A DNA stretch of 64,000 nucleotides from assembly GCA_963761655.1 (NCBI GenBank), contig CAVXHI010000011.1, positions 496,001 through 560,000 on the forward strand, in the 5' to 3' direction. Positions 53,228-62,084 of this stretch are shown here, piece by piece. The notes below the pieces were generated by a model. It was not told where the DNA came from. It searched no databases and saw only the letters and a program-made list of their open reading frames with translations. The stretch is from RYN-122 sp963761655. GTDB lineage: Bacteria > Actinomycetota > Actinomycetes > Mycobacteriales > SCTD01. How positions within the stretch are numbered: the stretch's first letter is position 1; every line of letters starts with the position of its first letter. A program made the position numbers and the translations under genes.

Positions 53228-55554
53228 GTGCCGTCCGACGTCCCGCCCCCGCCCGACGCCCCGGGCGGCTCCTCCAGCACCGAGGAGCGGATGCGCAGCC
53301 TGTTGTCCCGCGCGGTGCAGGACCAGGTGTCGGAGCAGCGGGCGCTCACCGAGACGCTCCGCGCGCTGCAGGAGCAGCTCGACGCGGTCGCGGTCCAGGT
53401 CGGCAGCACGGCGTCCGGCGCGGCGCTGGGCGGGGGCCTGCAGGACCTCGGTCGGGCGGTCGCCGCCCTGCACGAGGACGTCGCCGGACGGCTCGGCGAG
53501 ACGGCGGAGCAGCTCGCGGCACAGCAGGCGGCCGCCGGCGGCTTGCTCGACGGGGTCCGTCAGCAGGCGGGCTCCCTGGACCAGGTCCGGGTCGCCGTGT
53601 CGGACCTCGCGCCCGGCGTCGGCGAGCTCCAGCAGCAGCTGGGCGCCGTCCGCGAGCGCCTCGACGCCCTTCCCGACGCCGACGGGTCCCGCCGGACCGT
53701 CGCTGCCGCCGTCGAGACCCTGTCCGGACCCCTGGCGCGGGTCGAGGAGCGGCTCGGCAACATCGCCACCGACCAGTCGGTCCACGCGGTCCTCGAGGCG
53801 CTGACCGAGCTGCGCGGCCGGGCCGGAGCGGAGGCGCTCGGGCCGCGGCTCGACGTGCTGCTGACGGCGGTGCGTGCCCTGCCGCAGACCCCCGACCTCG
53901 CCGCCGCCGTGGGCGAGCTCGTCCAGGCCGTCGAGGAGCGGACGGACCGGCTCGAGGGCCCGCTCCAGCAGCTCCGTGACCGGCCTGCGGGCGACGCCCT
54001 GCGCGGCGAGCTCGAGCAGCTGGCCGGCACGGTCCGGGGGCAGAGCGGGGCGCTCCAGACCCTCGCCGGAGACGTCGCCCGCGCCGACGCGCTGCAGACC
54101 CTCGCCGACGATGTGTCCGGCCTTGCTCGCGCCGACGCCCTGCAGGCCCTCGCCGAGGACGTGGCCGTCCGCACCGAGCCGCTCGCGCGGGCCGACGCGC
54201 TGCAGGCCCTCGCCGAGGACGTGTCCGGCCGCACCGAGCCGCTCGCCCGGGCCGACGCGCTGCAGGCCCTCGCCGAGGACGTCGGCCGTCCGCATCGAGC
54301 CGCTCGCTCGCGCCGACGCGCTCCAGGCCGGCCTTGCCGACGTCCGCGAGCAGCACCGAGCCCCTCGCCCGGGCCGACGCGCTCCAGGCGCTGGCCGGGG
54401 AGGTGGCCCGCGCCGACGCGCTGCAGGCCAGCACCGAGCCCCTCGCCCGGGCCGACGCGCTCCAGGCGCTCGCCGGGGAGGTGGCCCGGGCTGACGCGCT
54501 CCAGGCCCTGGCCGACGACGTCGCCCGGCGCACCGAGCCCCTCGCCCGCAGTGAGGCCGTCGACGCCCTGGCCGGCGCCCTCGGCAGCCTGGCCGAGGAC
54601 GTGGTCCGGCGCACGGACGGCCTCGCCCGCACCGAGACGGTCGACGCCCTGGCGGTCGACGTCGTCCGTCGCGCCGACCTCGAGGCCCTCGCCGACCGCC
54701 TGAGCGGCCACGTGACGGGCCAGCTCGCCGAGCGGTTCGCCGACCTCCCGGACAGCCGCGGGCTCGCCGCCGACCTCGGCAGTCAGCTCGGCGCCCTGCA
54801 CGACCGCACCCTGGACGCCGGTGCGCTCGAGAGCGGCCTGGCCCCGGTCCTGCGCCGGTTCGACGCGCTGCCCGACCGCGCCTTCGTCGTCGAGGCGCTG
54901 CAGGCCCTCGAGGAGCGGCTGGGCCAGCGCCTGGAGTCCCGGGTGCAGGCCCTCGAGGAGCGGCTGCTGGCCGCCGTCGCCCGCGGGCAGGACGAGCGCC
55001 CCGACGTCGTCGCCGTGCGCAGCCAGGTCGAGGGGCTCGAGGCGAGCGTGCTCGACGGCCTCGAAGGGGTCGTGCAGGGCGTGGCGTCCCTGGCGGCCCG
55101 CCTGCTGGACCGACTGCCCGAGGCCGGGCTGCTCCAGCGCACCGCCGAGGGCGTCCAGCAGCTGGGCCGGGCGCAGACGGAGCTCGCCAGCAGGGTCGAG
55201 GCGGGGACGACCGCCGCCGTGCCGGACGGTCTCGCGGACGACGTCGCCCGGCGGGTCAGCGCCGAGGTGCAGCAGGTCCTGGCCGCCCAGCTGCAGGAGC
55301 AGGTGGCCGCCGCGGTCCAGACCGAGCTGGCCCGCACCCGCTCGGCCACAGAGGCCGTGCCGATGCAGGACGCCCCGGTCCGGGTAGCGCCCGTCCAGGA
55401 AGCGCTGCAGCAGCCGCCCGCCCCGGAGCAGCCCGAGCCCGTCGAGCCGCCGCCTGCGGCCCCCGAGCCTGCCCCTCCGGCGCAGCCGGTCCGTCCGCCC
55501 CGCCCGGTCCGCCCCGCCGTCGACAGCGGCGTCGCGCCCCGCCTGCCCCGGTAG
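53228..55554 (+). pseudogene. repeat-rich coiled-coil protein with two frameshifts
   Basis: About 775 codons if two single-base insertions are removed. GTG at 53228 has GAGGAG 7 bases upstream. The product is almost entirely alpha-helical, Ala/Leu/Glu/Arg rich (QERALTETLRALQEQ-like heptads), with no enzyme motif and no signal peptide, ending in a Pro-rich tail (PAPEQPEPVEPPPAAPEP). A central repeat (ARADALQALAEDV and TEPL linker) recurs nine times at 54083-54540. The frame changes at about 54283-54290 and again at about 54340-54350; upstream and downstream parts are both strongly coding. Possible filament, scaffold or apolipoprotein/phasin-like function; nothing specific can be claimed. Confidence 0.75.
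54083..54540 (+). repeat. nine copies of a 15-bp core in 60/39-bp repeats
   Basis: Core GCCGACGCGCTGCAG (ADALQ), with small changes, starts at 54083, 54131, 54191, 54251, 54312, 54373, 54412, 54451 and 54490. Spacings are 48, 60, 60, 61, 61, 39, 39 and 39. All are multiples of three except the two 61s, which place one inserted base in each of two units. Confidence 0.9.
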
Positions 55555-55557
55555 CCC

Positions 55558-56721
55558 TCAGCGGCGCCGCACCAGGCGGCGCAGGGTGCCCAGGGCGTGC
55601 AGGCCCACTCCGGCCAGCACCACGCCGCCCGCGACCGCCGTGACCCGTGCTGCGGCCGACACCGCGTCCTCCGGCGTCCGGGCACGAGCAGCCGGGGCCG
55701 GAGCGGGCGACGTCTCCGCGGAGACGTCCTCCCCCTGCACGGCGTCGGCCAGGCGCGTCCCCGTCCCGCCCTCGGTGAGCGACGCGGCGTCGTCGTCGGC
55801 GAACTCCTCCGGGATGCCGGCCTTGCGCGCCTGCTCGCGCGACGCCGTCCCCGACGGGGCGACGTCGGAGTCGTACGGCGCCGTCACGACGAAGGCGCTG
55901 GTCAGGAGCAGGAAGCGGGTGAACAGGTTGAGGAACAGCAGCAGACCGACCACGACGGCGAACGTGCCGTAGGTCGCCTCGCCCTTGCTGGTCGTCCGGG
56001 CGACGTAGACCCCGCCGAGGACCTTGAGCAGCTCGAACCCGACCGCCCCGAACACCGCACCCCTGATCAGCCGTCGCAGCGGGTTGGCCACCCGCGACAG
56101 CCGGCCGAACAGGTACAGGAACAGGGCGGTGTCGGCGACGAGGGCGAGCGCGTACCCGAGCAGCCGGGTGAAGACGCGGGCCGCCGTCGAGTCCTCCACG
56201 CGCAGCAGGTCCAGGACGGCACCGGTGAACGCGGTGACCAGCCCGGTCGCGACGACGGAGGCGCCGATGGTGGCGAACAGCCCGACGAGGACGACGACGT
56301 CGAGCAGCTTGCGGACCACGATGTTGCCGGCCTGCACGTTCTGGTGCCAGATGCTCCGGATCGCCTCGCGCAGGGCGTCGATCCACCCGAGCCCCGAGTA
56401 CAGCGTGCCCAGCAGGCCGAGGACCCCCGCCGGGCCCTTGGCCTCCTCGAGGGTCGTGCCGAGGGTCTCGACCAGGGCGGGCGGCAGCACCCCGCCGAGG
56501 GCGTCCTGCACGCGCGCGCTGGCGTCGTCGCCGTAGACGTAGCCGAGCAGCGAGACGGCCAGCAGGACGATCGGGAACAGCGACAGGAACCAGTAGAAGG
56601 TGACGGCGGCGGCGAGCCGGTCACCGGTGTCGGCCTGGTAGCGCTGGACGGTCCGGACCAGGTGGTCGAGGAACGGACGGCGGGCACGGGCGCGGGAGAA
56701 CAGGGCTGCGGGAGAGGCCAC
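55558..56721 (-). CDS. YihY/BrkB-family inner membrane protein
   Basis: 387 aa, GTG start. Six membrane helices typical of the YihY (formerly RNase BN) family: AAAVTFYWFLSLFPIVLLAV, GLLGTLYSGLGWIDALREAI, LLDVVVLVGLFATIGASVVA, LLGYALALVADTALFLYLF, RGAVFGAVGFELLKVLG and TFAVVVGLLLFLNLFTRFLL. A hydrophilic C-terminal part of about 110 residues with a final helix (AGGVVLAGVGLHALG) is longer than usual. Role unknown; transport or envelope integrity has been suggested for the family. Three bases separate its stop from the coiled-coil gene stop on the other strand. Confidence 0.92.
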   Translation of the reverse strand: MASPAALFSRARARRPFLDHLVRTVQRYQADTGDRLAAAVTFYWFLSLFPIVLLAVSLLGYVYGDDASARVQDALGGVLPPALVETLGTTLEEAKGPAGVLGLLGTLYSGLGWIDALREAIRSIWHQNVQAGNIVVRKLLDVVVLVGLFATIGASVVATGLVTAFTGAVLDLLRVEDSTAARVFTRLLGYALALVADTALFLYLFGRLSRVANPLRRLIRGAVFGAVGFELLKVLGGVYVARTTSKGEATYGTFAVVVGLLLFLNLFTRFLLLTSAFVVTAPYDSDVAPSGTASREQARKAGIPEEFADDDAASLTEGGTGTRLADAVQGEDVSAETSPAPAPAARARTPEDAVSAAARVTAVAGGVVLAGVGLHALGTLRRLVRRR

Positions 56722-56730
56722 GGCGGTCGC

Positions 56731-57288
56731 CTACCCGCCGGCGGCCGGCTCCACCGGTCCGGGCAGTCCGCCCGGCCCGAACGGGTAGTCGCGCTGCGGC
56801 CGCCAGACGCCGTCGGGCCCGCGCTCGAACAGGGTGAAGCCCCAGACCCGGAAGCGGGCGTCGTAGCTGGCGAGGGCGTCGTAGGCCTCGTCGAGCGACG
56901 CCGCGTCGAGGTCGTGCGCGACGGTGACGTGCGGGTGGTACGGGAAGGCGGTGTCGCGGGCGAGCGGGCCGCTGCGGACCTGCGCCTCGAGCCGCTCGCA
57001 CTCGCTGATGCCGCGCGCCAGGGGGACGAACACGACCGGCGAGACCGGGCGGAAGGTGCCCGAGCCGCGCAGGTGCACGTCGAACGCCTCCTCGCCCTCG
57101 GCGACCTGCCGCAGGTGCTCCTCGACCTCGGCGAGCCGCGCGTCGTCCAGCGGCGTCGGCGGCAGGAGGGTGACGTGCGGGGGGACGGCGGCGGCGTTCG
57201 GGTCGCCGAGGCGCTCGCGCCAGCCCTGCAGCTCGGTGGTGTACGGCTCGGGGATCCCGATCGACACGCCGAACTCCCGCGACGCCAT
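56731..57288 (-). CDS. 2'-5' RNA ligase / 2H phosphoesterase family protein
   Basis: 185 aa. Two HXT motifs, HVTLLPP (about residue 38) and HVTVAHD (about residue 118), define the 2H phosphoesterase fold that acts on 2',3'-cyclic or 2'-5' phosphodiesters. Opens ASREFGVSIGIPEPYTTEL. ATG at 57288 overlaps the trpS stop (ATGA), so coupled to trpS, a common actinobacterial arrangement. RNA substrate not known. Confidence 0.92.
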   Translation of the reverse strand: MASREFGVSIGIPEPYTTELQGWRERLGDPNAAAVPPHVTLLPPTPLDDARLAEVEEHLRQVAEGEEAFDVHLRGSGTFRPVSPVVFVPLARGISECERLEAQVRSGPLARDTAFPYHPHVTVAHDLDAASLDEAYDALASYDARFRVWGFTLFERGPDGVWRPQRDYPFGPGGLPGPVEPAAGG

Positions 57289-58274
57289 CAGCGCGCCAGC
57301 AGTCCGACCCGGTCGCGCACGTCGGCCATCGTCGCGGAGGCGACCTCCCGGGCCCGCTCGGCGCCGGCGGACAGGACGGCGTCGAGGTGCGCGGGGTCGG
57401 CCACGAGCTCGGCGTAGCGCTCGCGCACGGGGGCGAACAGCGCGACGACGGCCTCCGCGACGGCGCCCTTGAAGTCGCCGTAGCCCTTGCCGGCGAACTC
57501 GGCCTCGAGCGCCTCGACGGTCGAGCCGGTGCAGACCGACAGGACGGTGAGCAGGTTGGTGATGCCCGGCTTGTCCTCGGACGCGACGACCTCCCGGCCG
57601 GTGTCGGTGACCGCGCTCCTGACCTTCTTGGTGAGGGTCTTCGGGTCGTCGACGACCCAGAGCGTCCCGGGCCCGCCGCGGCTGGTGCTCATCTTGACGG
57701 TCGGGTCCTGCAGGTCCTTGATCCGGGCAGCGCCGGTCTGCACGTACGGGTCCGGGACGACGAAGGTGTCGCCGTAGCGGTTGTTGAAGCGCTGGGCGAG
57801 GTCGCGCGTGAGCTCGAGGTGCTGCCGCTGGTCCTCGCCGACCGGCACGGCCTTCGGGCGGTACAGCAGGATGTCGGCGGCCTGCAGGACCGGGTAGGTG
57901 AACAGCCCGACGTTGCCGCTGCCCTTCTCCTTGAACTGGGTCATGCGGCTCGCCTCGCCGAAGCCGGTGAGGCACGACAGCACCCACAGCAGCTCGGTGT
58001 GCTCCGGGACGGCGCTCTGCAGGAACAGCGTCGAGCGCCCCGGGTCGACGCCCATGGCCAGCACCTCGGCGACCGTCTGGCGGGTCGCCGCGCGGTGCGC
58101 CTCGGGGGTCGGGAGCTCGTCGAGGGCGTGCAGGTCGGCGACGAAGTAGAAGCACTCGTGGCCGTCCTGCATGTCGGCCCAGTGGCGGACCGCGCCGAGG
58201 TAGTTGCCCAGGTGCTTGCCCTGACCGGTCGGCTGGATGCCGGACAGCACGCGGGGTCGGGCAGCGGTCGGCAT
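57288..58274 (-). CDS. trpS: tryptophan-tRNA ligase
   Basis: 328 aa class I aminoacyl-tRNA synthetase charging tRNA-Trp. SGIQPTGQGKHLGNYLGAVR carries the HIGH-like site (here HLGN), and VKMSTSRGG is the KMSKS loop. YPVLQAADILLYRPKAVPVG, EDQRQHLELTRDLAQRFN and GEASRMTQFKEK are TrpRS-specific. ATG at 58274. It heads the trpS-2H phosphoesterase-yihY run. GAGACT six bases before the ATG resembles a weak leaderless -10. Confidence 0.96.
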   Translation of the reverse strand: MPTAARPRVLSGIQPTGQGKHLGNYLGAVRHWADMQDGHECFYFVADLHALDELPTPEAHRAATRQTVAEVLAMGVDPGRSTLFLQSAVPEHTELLWVLSCLTGFGEASRMTQFKEKGSGNVGLFTYPVLQAADILLYRPKAVPVGEDQRQHLELTRDLAQRFNNRYGDTFVVPDPYVQTGAARIKDLQDPTVKMSTSRGGPGTLWVVDDPKTLTKKVRSAVTDTGREVVASEDKPGITNLLTVLSVCTGSTVEALEAEFAGKGYGDFKGAVAEAVVALFAPVRERYAELVADPAHLDAVLSAGAERAREVASATMADVRDRVGLLAR

Positions 58275-58338
58275 CCGCAGAGTCTCCCAGAGAGCCGTCC
58301 GGGGTGACGCGTGCGGGTGCGGAGGGCAGGCTGCCCCC

Positions 58339-59502
58339 GTGGACGACGCCTGGGACCTGGCCGTGGTCGGTGCCGGGCCGGCCGGGAGCGCCGCTGCGCT
58401 GGCCGCGCTGCGGGCCCGCCCGGACGCCCGGGTCCTGCTGCTGGACCGCGCCGACTTCCCCCGCGACAAGTCCTGCGGCGACGGCATCGCGCCCCACGCC
58501 CTCGACGAGCTGGCCCGCCTCGGGGTCGCCGACGTGCTGGCCGACCGCGTGCCCGTGTGGCACCTGCGGCTGCGCTCCCCCGGCGGCACCGAGGTCGTCC
58601 GGCGCCTGCACCGTCCGGACCACGTCGTGCCGCGCACCCTGTTCGACGCCCGCCTGGTCGAGGCCGCCGTCGCACGCGGTGCGGTGCTGCGCCGCCAGAC
58701 GGTCCGCACCCTCGAGGTGCGCCCGGACCGCGTCGTGCTCGACGGCACGACGTCGGCGCGGGTCGTCGTCGGGGCGGACGGGGCGAACGGCGTCGTGCGG
58801 CGCCGGCTCGGTCTCGCCGGGCAGCCCGACGGCGCCAACGCCCTCGCGGTCCGCGGCTACGTGAAGACCGACCCCGGCGCGACGCCGGAGCAGGCGATCG
58901 TCATGGACGGGCGCGACTGGCCGGCGTACGCGTGGAGCTTCGACGCCGGTGACGGCACCGCGAACGTGGGCTTCGGGATGCTGCTGCCGAGCCTGCGGAG
59001 CTTCTCCGGGTCGGGCGGCCGGGGCGGCCGGGCCGAGCTGCACGGGCGCCTGCAGGAGCTGCTCCCGGGCACCGACGCGGAGCGGCTGCGCAGCCACCAC
59101 CTGCCGCTGTCGACGGCGCGGCCGGTGCAGCCCTCCGGCCGGGTGCTGCTCGCCGGCGACGCCGCCTCCCTGGTGAACCCGCTCACCGGCGAGGGCATCT
59201 TCTACGCGCTGCTGTCCGGCCGGCTGGCCGGAGTGGCGGCCGCGACGACGACGGGCGACCCGGGGTCGGCGTACCGGGACGCGCTGCGGCGCGAGCTGGG
59301 GCGGCACCTGCGGCACACGTCGGTGCTCGCCCGGGCGACCCGCCCGCCCCGGGTGGTCGACGCCGGGGTGTCGGCGTCCGCGGCCTCGCCCGCCGCCTTC
59401 GACGCCCTCGTCGAGCTGGGACTGGGGCGCGGCCTGATCACCGCCCCGCTGGTGTCCGGGATGGCCCGGCACGTCGGGAAGGTCCTGGTCCGTCGCCGGT
59501 AG
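58339..59502 (+). CDS. geranylgeranyl reductase-family FAD oxidoreductase
   Basis: 387 aa flavoprotein. FAD loop DLAVVGAGPAGSAAALAALR, then DFPRDKSCGDGIAPHALDEL, the family cysteine motif, VVGADGANGVVRRRLGLAG and VLLAGDAASLVNPLTGEGIF (second FAD site). The family saturates isoprenoid chains such as menaquinone or polyprenyl lipids. In actinobacteria members often sit near nuo genes; none are visible here. GTG at 58339 with GGCAGG upstream; the in-frame 58237 start has no homologous N-terminus. Divergent from trpS. Confidence 0.9.
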   Translation: MDDAWDLAVVGAGPAGSAAALAALRARPDARVLLLDRADFPRDKSCGDGIAPHALDELARLGVADVLADRVPVWHLRLRSPGGTEVVRRLHRPDHVVPRTLFDARLVEAAVARGAVLRRQTVRTLEVRPDRVVLDGTTSARVVVGADGANGVVRRRLGLAGQPDGANALAVRGYVKTDPGATPEQAIVMDGRDWPAYAWSFDAGDGTANVGFGMLLPSLRSFSGSGGRGGRAELHGRLQELLPGTDAERLRSHHLPLSTARPVQPSGRVLLAGDAASLVNPLTGEGIFYALLSGRLAGVAAATTTGDPGSAYRDALRRELGRHLRHTSVLARATRPPRVVDAGVSASAASPAAFDALVELGLGRGLITAPLVSGMARHVGKVLVRRR

Positions 59503-59605
59503 GTGTGCGTGTGCCCTTACAACGACCGTGCAACATGTGACGCGCTGACGTGACGCCGTTCACAGACTCTGGTTGGGTCCCTCTCACACCGACGAGGGGA
59601 AGCGC
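59503..59605 (+). promoter_or_regulatory. upstream region of the liv operon
   Basis: Lower G+C than its surroundings, with TTACAACG, CAACATGTGACG and CTGACGTGACG including two GTGACG copies. A promoter and a regulator site are probable, but no -10/-35 pair can be chosen with confidence. Confidence 0.35.
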
Positions 59606-60397
59606 GTGCTCGAAGTCCACGACCTCGAGGTCACCTACGGCGGGGCCGTGCAGGCCCTGCGTGGGGTGACCCTCACCGTGCCGGACGGCAAGGTGGTCGC
59701 CGTCCTCGGCAGCAACGGCGCCGGCAAGACGACCCTGCTGCGGGCGGTGTCCTCGGTGCTCAAGCTGCACCGCGGCCGCATCGAGGCGGGCTCGGTCACC
59801 TTCGACGGCAACGACCTCAAGGGCCGCGACCCGTCCGCCTGCGTGGGGATGGGCCTGGTGCAGGTCCCCGAGGGACGCCGCATCTTCAGCCGCCTGACCG
59901 TCGAGGAGAACCTCCGGGCCGGCGGCATGGGCGCCCGCGACAAGAGCACGCGCAAGGCGGCCACCGACCGGGTCTTCGACCTGTTCCCCGTGCTGGCCGA
60001 CCGTCGCACCGGCCGGGCCGGGCTGCTGTCCGGCGGCGAGCAGCAGATGCTGGCGATCGGCCGCGCGCTGATGGCCGGGCCGAAGCTGCTCCTGCTCGAC
60101 GAGCCGTCCCTCGGCCTGGCGCCGCGGATCATCGGCCAGATCGGCGACATCGTCCGGGAGATCAACCACCAGGGGACGTCGGTGCTGCTCGTGGAGCAGA
60201 ACGCGACGATGGCCCTCGGCGTCGCCGACCTCGCCTACGTGCTCGACGTCGGGACGGTGTCGCTGCAGGGCGACGCCAAGGAGCTGGCCGCGACCGACGA
60301 GGTCCGCAAGCTCTACCTGGGCGAGCACGAGGACGGTGGCGAGGTCCTCCCCGTCACCGCGAGCAGCACCAAGACCCTCACCCGGTGGGCCGGGTGA
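59606..60397 (+). CDS. livF: branched-chain amino acid ABC transporter ATPase LivF-type
   Basis: 263 aa ABC ATPase. Walker A VLGSNGAGKTTLLRA, Q-loop GLVQVPEGRRIFSRLTV (LivF hallmark), signature LLSGGEQQMLAIGRALM, Walker B LLLLDEPSLGLAP. Powers uptake with LivG through LivH/LivM. GTG at 59606 has GAGGGGA 5 bases upstream. First gene of the operon; the 103-bp upstream gap has relatively A/T-rich TTACAACGACCGTGCAACATG and a GTGACG direct repeat (59537, 59550), possible control sites. Confidence 0.94.
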   Translation: MLEVHDLEVTYGGAVQALRGVTLTVPDGKVVAVLGSNGAGKTTLLRAVSSVLKLHRGRIEAGSVTFDGNDLKGRDPSACVGMGLVQVPEGRRIFSRLTVEENLRAGGMGARDKSTRKAATDRVFDLFPVLADRRTGRAGLLSGGEQQMLAIGRALMAGPKLLLLDEPSLGLAPRIIGQIGDIVREINHQGTSVLLVEQNATMALGVADLAYVLDVGTVSLQGDAKELAATDEVRKLYLGEHEDGGEVLPVTASSTKTLTRWAG

Positions 60398-61197
60398 GCG
60401 CCACGAGCACGGTCGCGCCGCTCGAGGTCCGCGACGTCACGGTCCAGTTCGGCAACCTCAAGGCGCTGTCGGACGTGTCGTTCACCGTCGCGCCCGGCAC
60501 GATCCACGCCGTCATCGGGCCGAACGGTGCGGGCAAGAGCACGATGTTCAACGTCCTGTCCGGCGTCTACAAGGCCAGCCAGGGCGAGGTCCGCTTCGGC
60601 GACGCCGTCCTGACCGACATGCGGCCGCACCAGATCGCGAAGCTCCGGGTCGCCCGGGCGTTCCAGAACATCGCGCTGTCGGGCACCCAGACGGTCGCCG
60701 AGAACCTCATGCTCGGTCGGCACCACCTGACGAAGGCGGGCTTCCTCGCCGCCGGCCTGCGCCTGCCGCGGGCGACCCGGGAGGGCCAGAGGCACGGCGC
60801 CCGGGTCCGCGAGATCGCCGAGTTCCTCGAGCTCGGCGACAAGCTGCACACCCCGGTCGGCGTCCTGTCCTACGGCGACCAGAAGCGGGTCGAGGTCGCC
60901 CGGGCGCTGTGCACCGAGCCGGACCTGCTCCTGCTCGACGAGCCGGTCGCCGGGATGAACGCCGACGAGACGAGACGGATGGCGGTGGCCGTCCTGGAGA
61001 TCCGGGCGGCGCTCGGCATCTCGGTCGTCCTGGTCGAGCACGACATGGGGATGGTGATGGGCATCGCCGACCGCGTGACGGTGCTCGACTTCGGCCGCCG
61101 GATCGCCGACGGCACGCCCGCAGAGGTCCAGAACGACCCCGAGGTGATCCGCGCCTACCTCGGTTCGGGCGACGACGAGAGCGAGATCCCGGCGTGA
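60394..61197 (+). CDS. livG: branched-chain amino acid ABC transporter ATPase LivG-type
   Basis: 267 aa. Walker A VIGPNGAGKSTMFNVLSG, Q-loop VARAFQNIALSGTQTVAEN, signature VLSYGDQKRVEVARALC, Walker B LLLLDEPVAGMNADET, H-loop VVLVEHDMGMVM. These are LivG features (DEPVAGMN, long insertion after the Q-loop). GTG 60394 overlaps the livF stop (GTGA); GTG 60385 is a possible alternative. Coupled to livH by another GTGA. Confidence 0.94.
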   Translation: MSATSTVAPLEVRDVTVQFGNLKALSDVSFTVAPGTIHAVIGPNGAGKSTMFNVLSGVYKASQGEVRFGDAVLTDMRPHQIAKLRVARAFQNIALSGTQTVAENLMLGRHHLTKAGFLAAGLRLPRATREGQRHGARVREIAEFLELGDKLHTPVGVLSYGDQKRVEVARALCTEPDLLLLDEPVAGMNADETRRMAVAVLEIRAALGISVVLVEHDMGMVMGIADRVTVLDFGRRIADGTPAEVQNDPEVIRAYLGSGDDESEIPA

Positions 61198-62084
61198 CCC
61201 TGTTCCTGTCCCTGCTCCTCAACGGGCTCTCCGTCGGCGCGCTGTACGCGCTGATCGCCCTGGGGTTCACCATCATCTTCAAGGCCAGCGAGGTCGTGAG
61301 CTTCATGCACGGCTCGCTCCTGCTGCTCGGCGCCTACACGATCGCCCGGCTGTCCGACCCGCTCGGGTTCTGGCTGGCGGTGGTCGCGGGCATCCTCATC
61401 ACGGCCGGCACCGGCCTGCTGGTGGAGCGCCTGCTCATCGACCGGCTGCGCGGCAGCTCGGTCATCAGCCTGGCCATCCTGACCATCGGCGTGAACATCA
61501 TCCTGGTCACGGAGCTGACCCGGCGGATCGGCTCGGACATCCCCAACGTCCCCGCCCCGTGGGGCGGCGACGTGCTGCGGATCGGCGACGTCGGCATCAG
61601 CCAGAACCGGGCCATCGCCATGGTCGTCGCCGCCGTGCTCATCTCGCTGTTCTTCCTGGCCTTCCGGTTCTCCGACTGGGGCGTCGCCATGCGCGCCAAC
61701 GCCGAGGACGGCGAGACGGCCGCGCTGATGGGCATCCGGCCGGGGCGGGTGTCCGCCGTCGCCTGGGTGGTGGGCAGCGCGCTCGCCGCCGTCGCCGGTC
61801 TGTTCCTCGTCGGGGCCCCGACCCCGGGTGTCGCCGCGCAGGTGCAGTTCACCGCGCTCAAGGCCTTCCCCGCCGCCATCCTCGGCGGACTGGACTCCAC
61901 CGCCGGCGCGCTCGTCGGCGGGCTCGTCATCGGCCTCACCGAGTCGTTCTGCGCCGGCTACCAGGACTCGCTGCTGTTCCTGGGCCGCGGGTTCAGCGAC
62001 ATCGCGCCGTACGTCGTCATGATCCTCGTCCTGCTGGTCCGGCCCTCCGGGCTGTTCGGCACCCGGGAGCTGACCCGTGTCTGA
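61194..62084 (+). CDS. livH: branched-chain amino acid ABC transporter permease LivH-type
   Basis: 296 aa permease with about eight membrane helices. Starts TLFLSLLLNGLSVGALYALI, ALGFTIIFKASEVVSFMHGS, typical of LivH. The ATPase-contact loop is GVAMRANAEDGETAALMGI, followed by AFPAAILGGLDSTAGALVGG. GTG at 61194 overlaps the livG stop. Confidence 0.94.
   Translation: MTLFLSLLLNGLSVGALYALIALGFTIIFKASEVVSFMHGSLLLLGAYTIARLSDPLGFWLAVVAGILITAGTGLLVERLLIDRLRGSSVISLAILTIGVNIILVTELTRRIGSDIPNVPAPWGGDVLRIGDVGISQNRAIAMVVAAVLISLFFLAFRFSDWGVAMRANAEDGETAALMGIRPGRVSAVAWVVGSALAAVAGLFLVGAPTPGVAAQVQFTALKAFPAAILGGLDSTAGALVGGLVIGLTESFCAGYQDSLLFLGRGFSDIAPYVVMILVLLVRPSGLFGTRELTRV

Noticed and set aside
54083..54540. 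Regularly spaced repeats that could suggest a CRISPR array
   Set aside because: Units are head-to-tail coding repeats with near-identical spacers translating to ARADALQALAEDV; there are no unique spacers and no cas genes.
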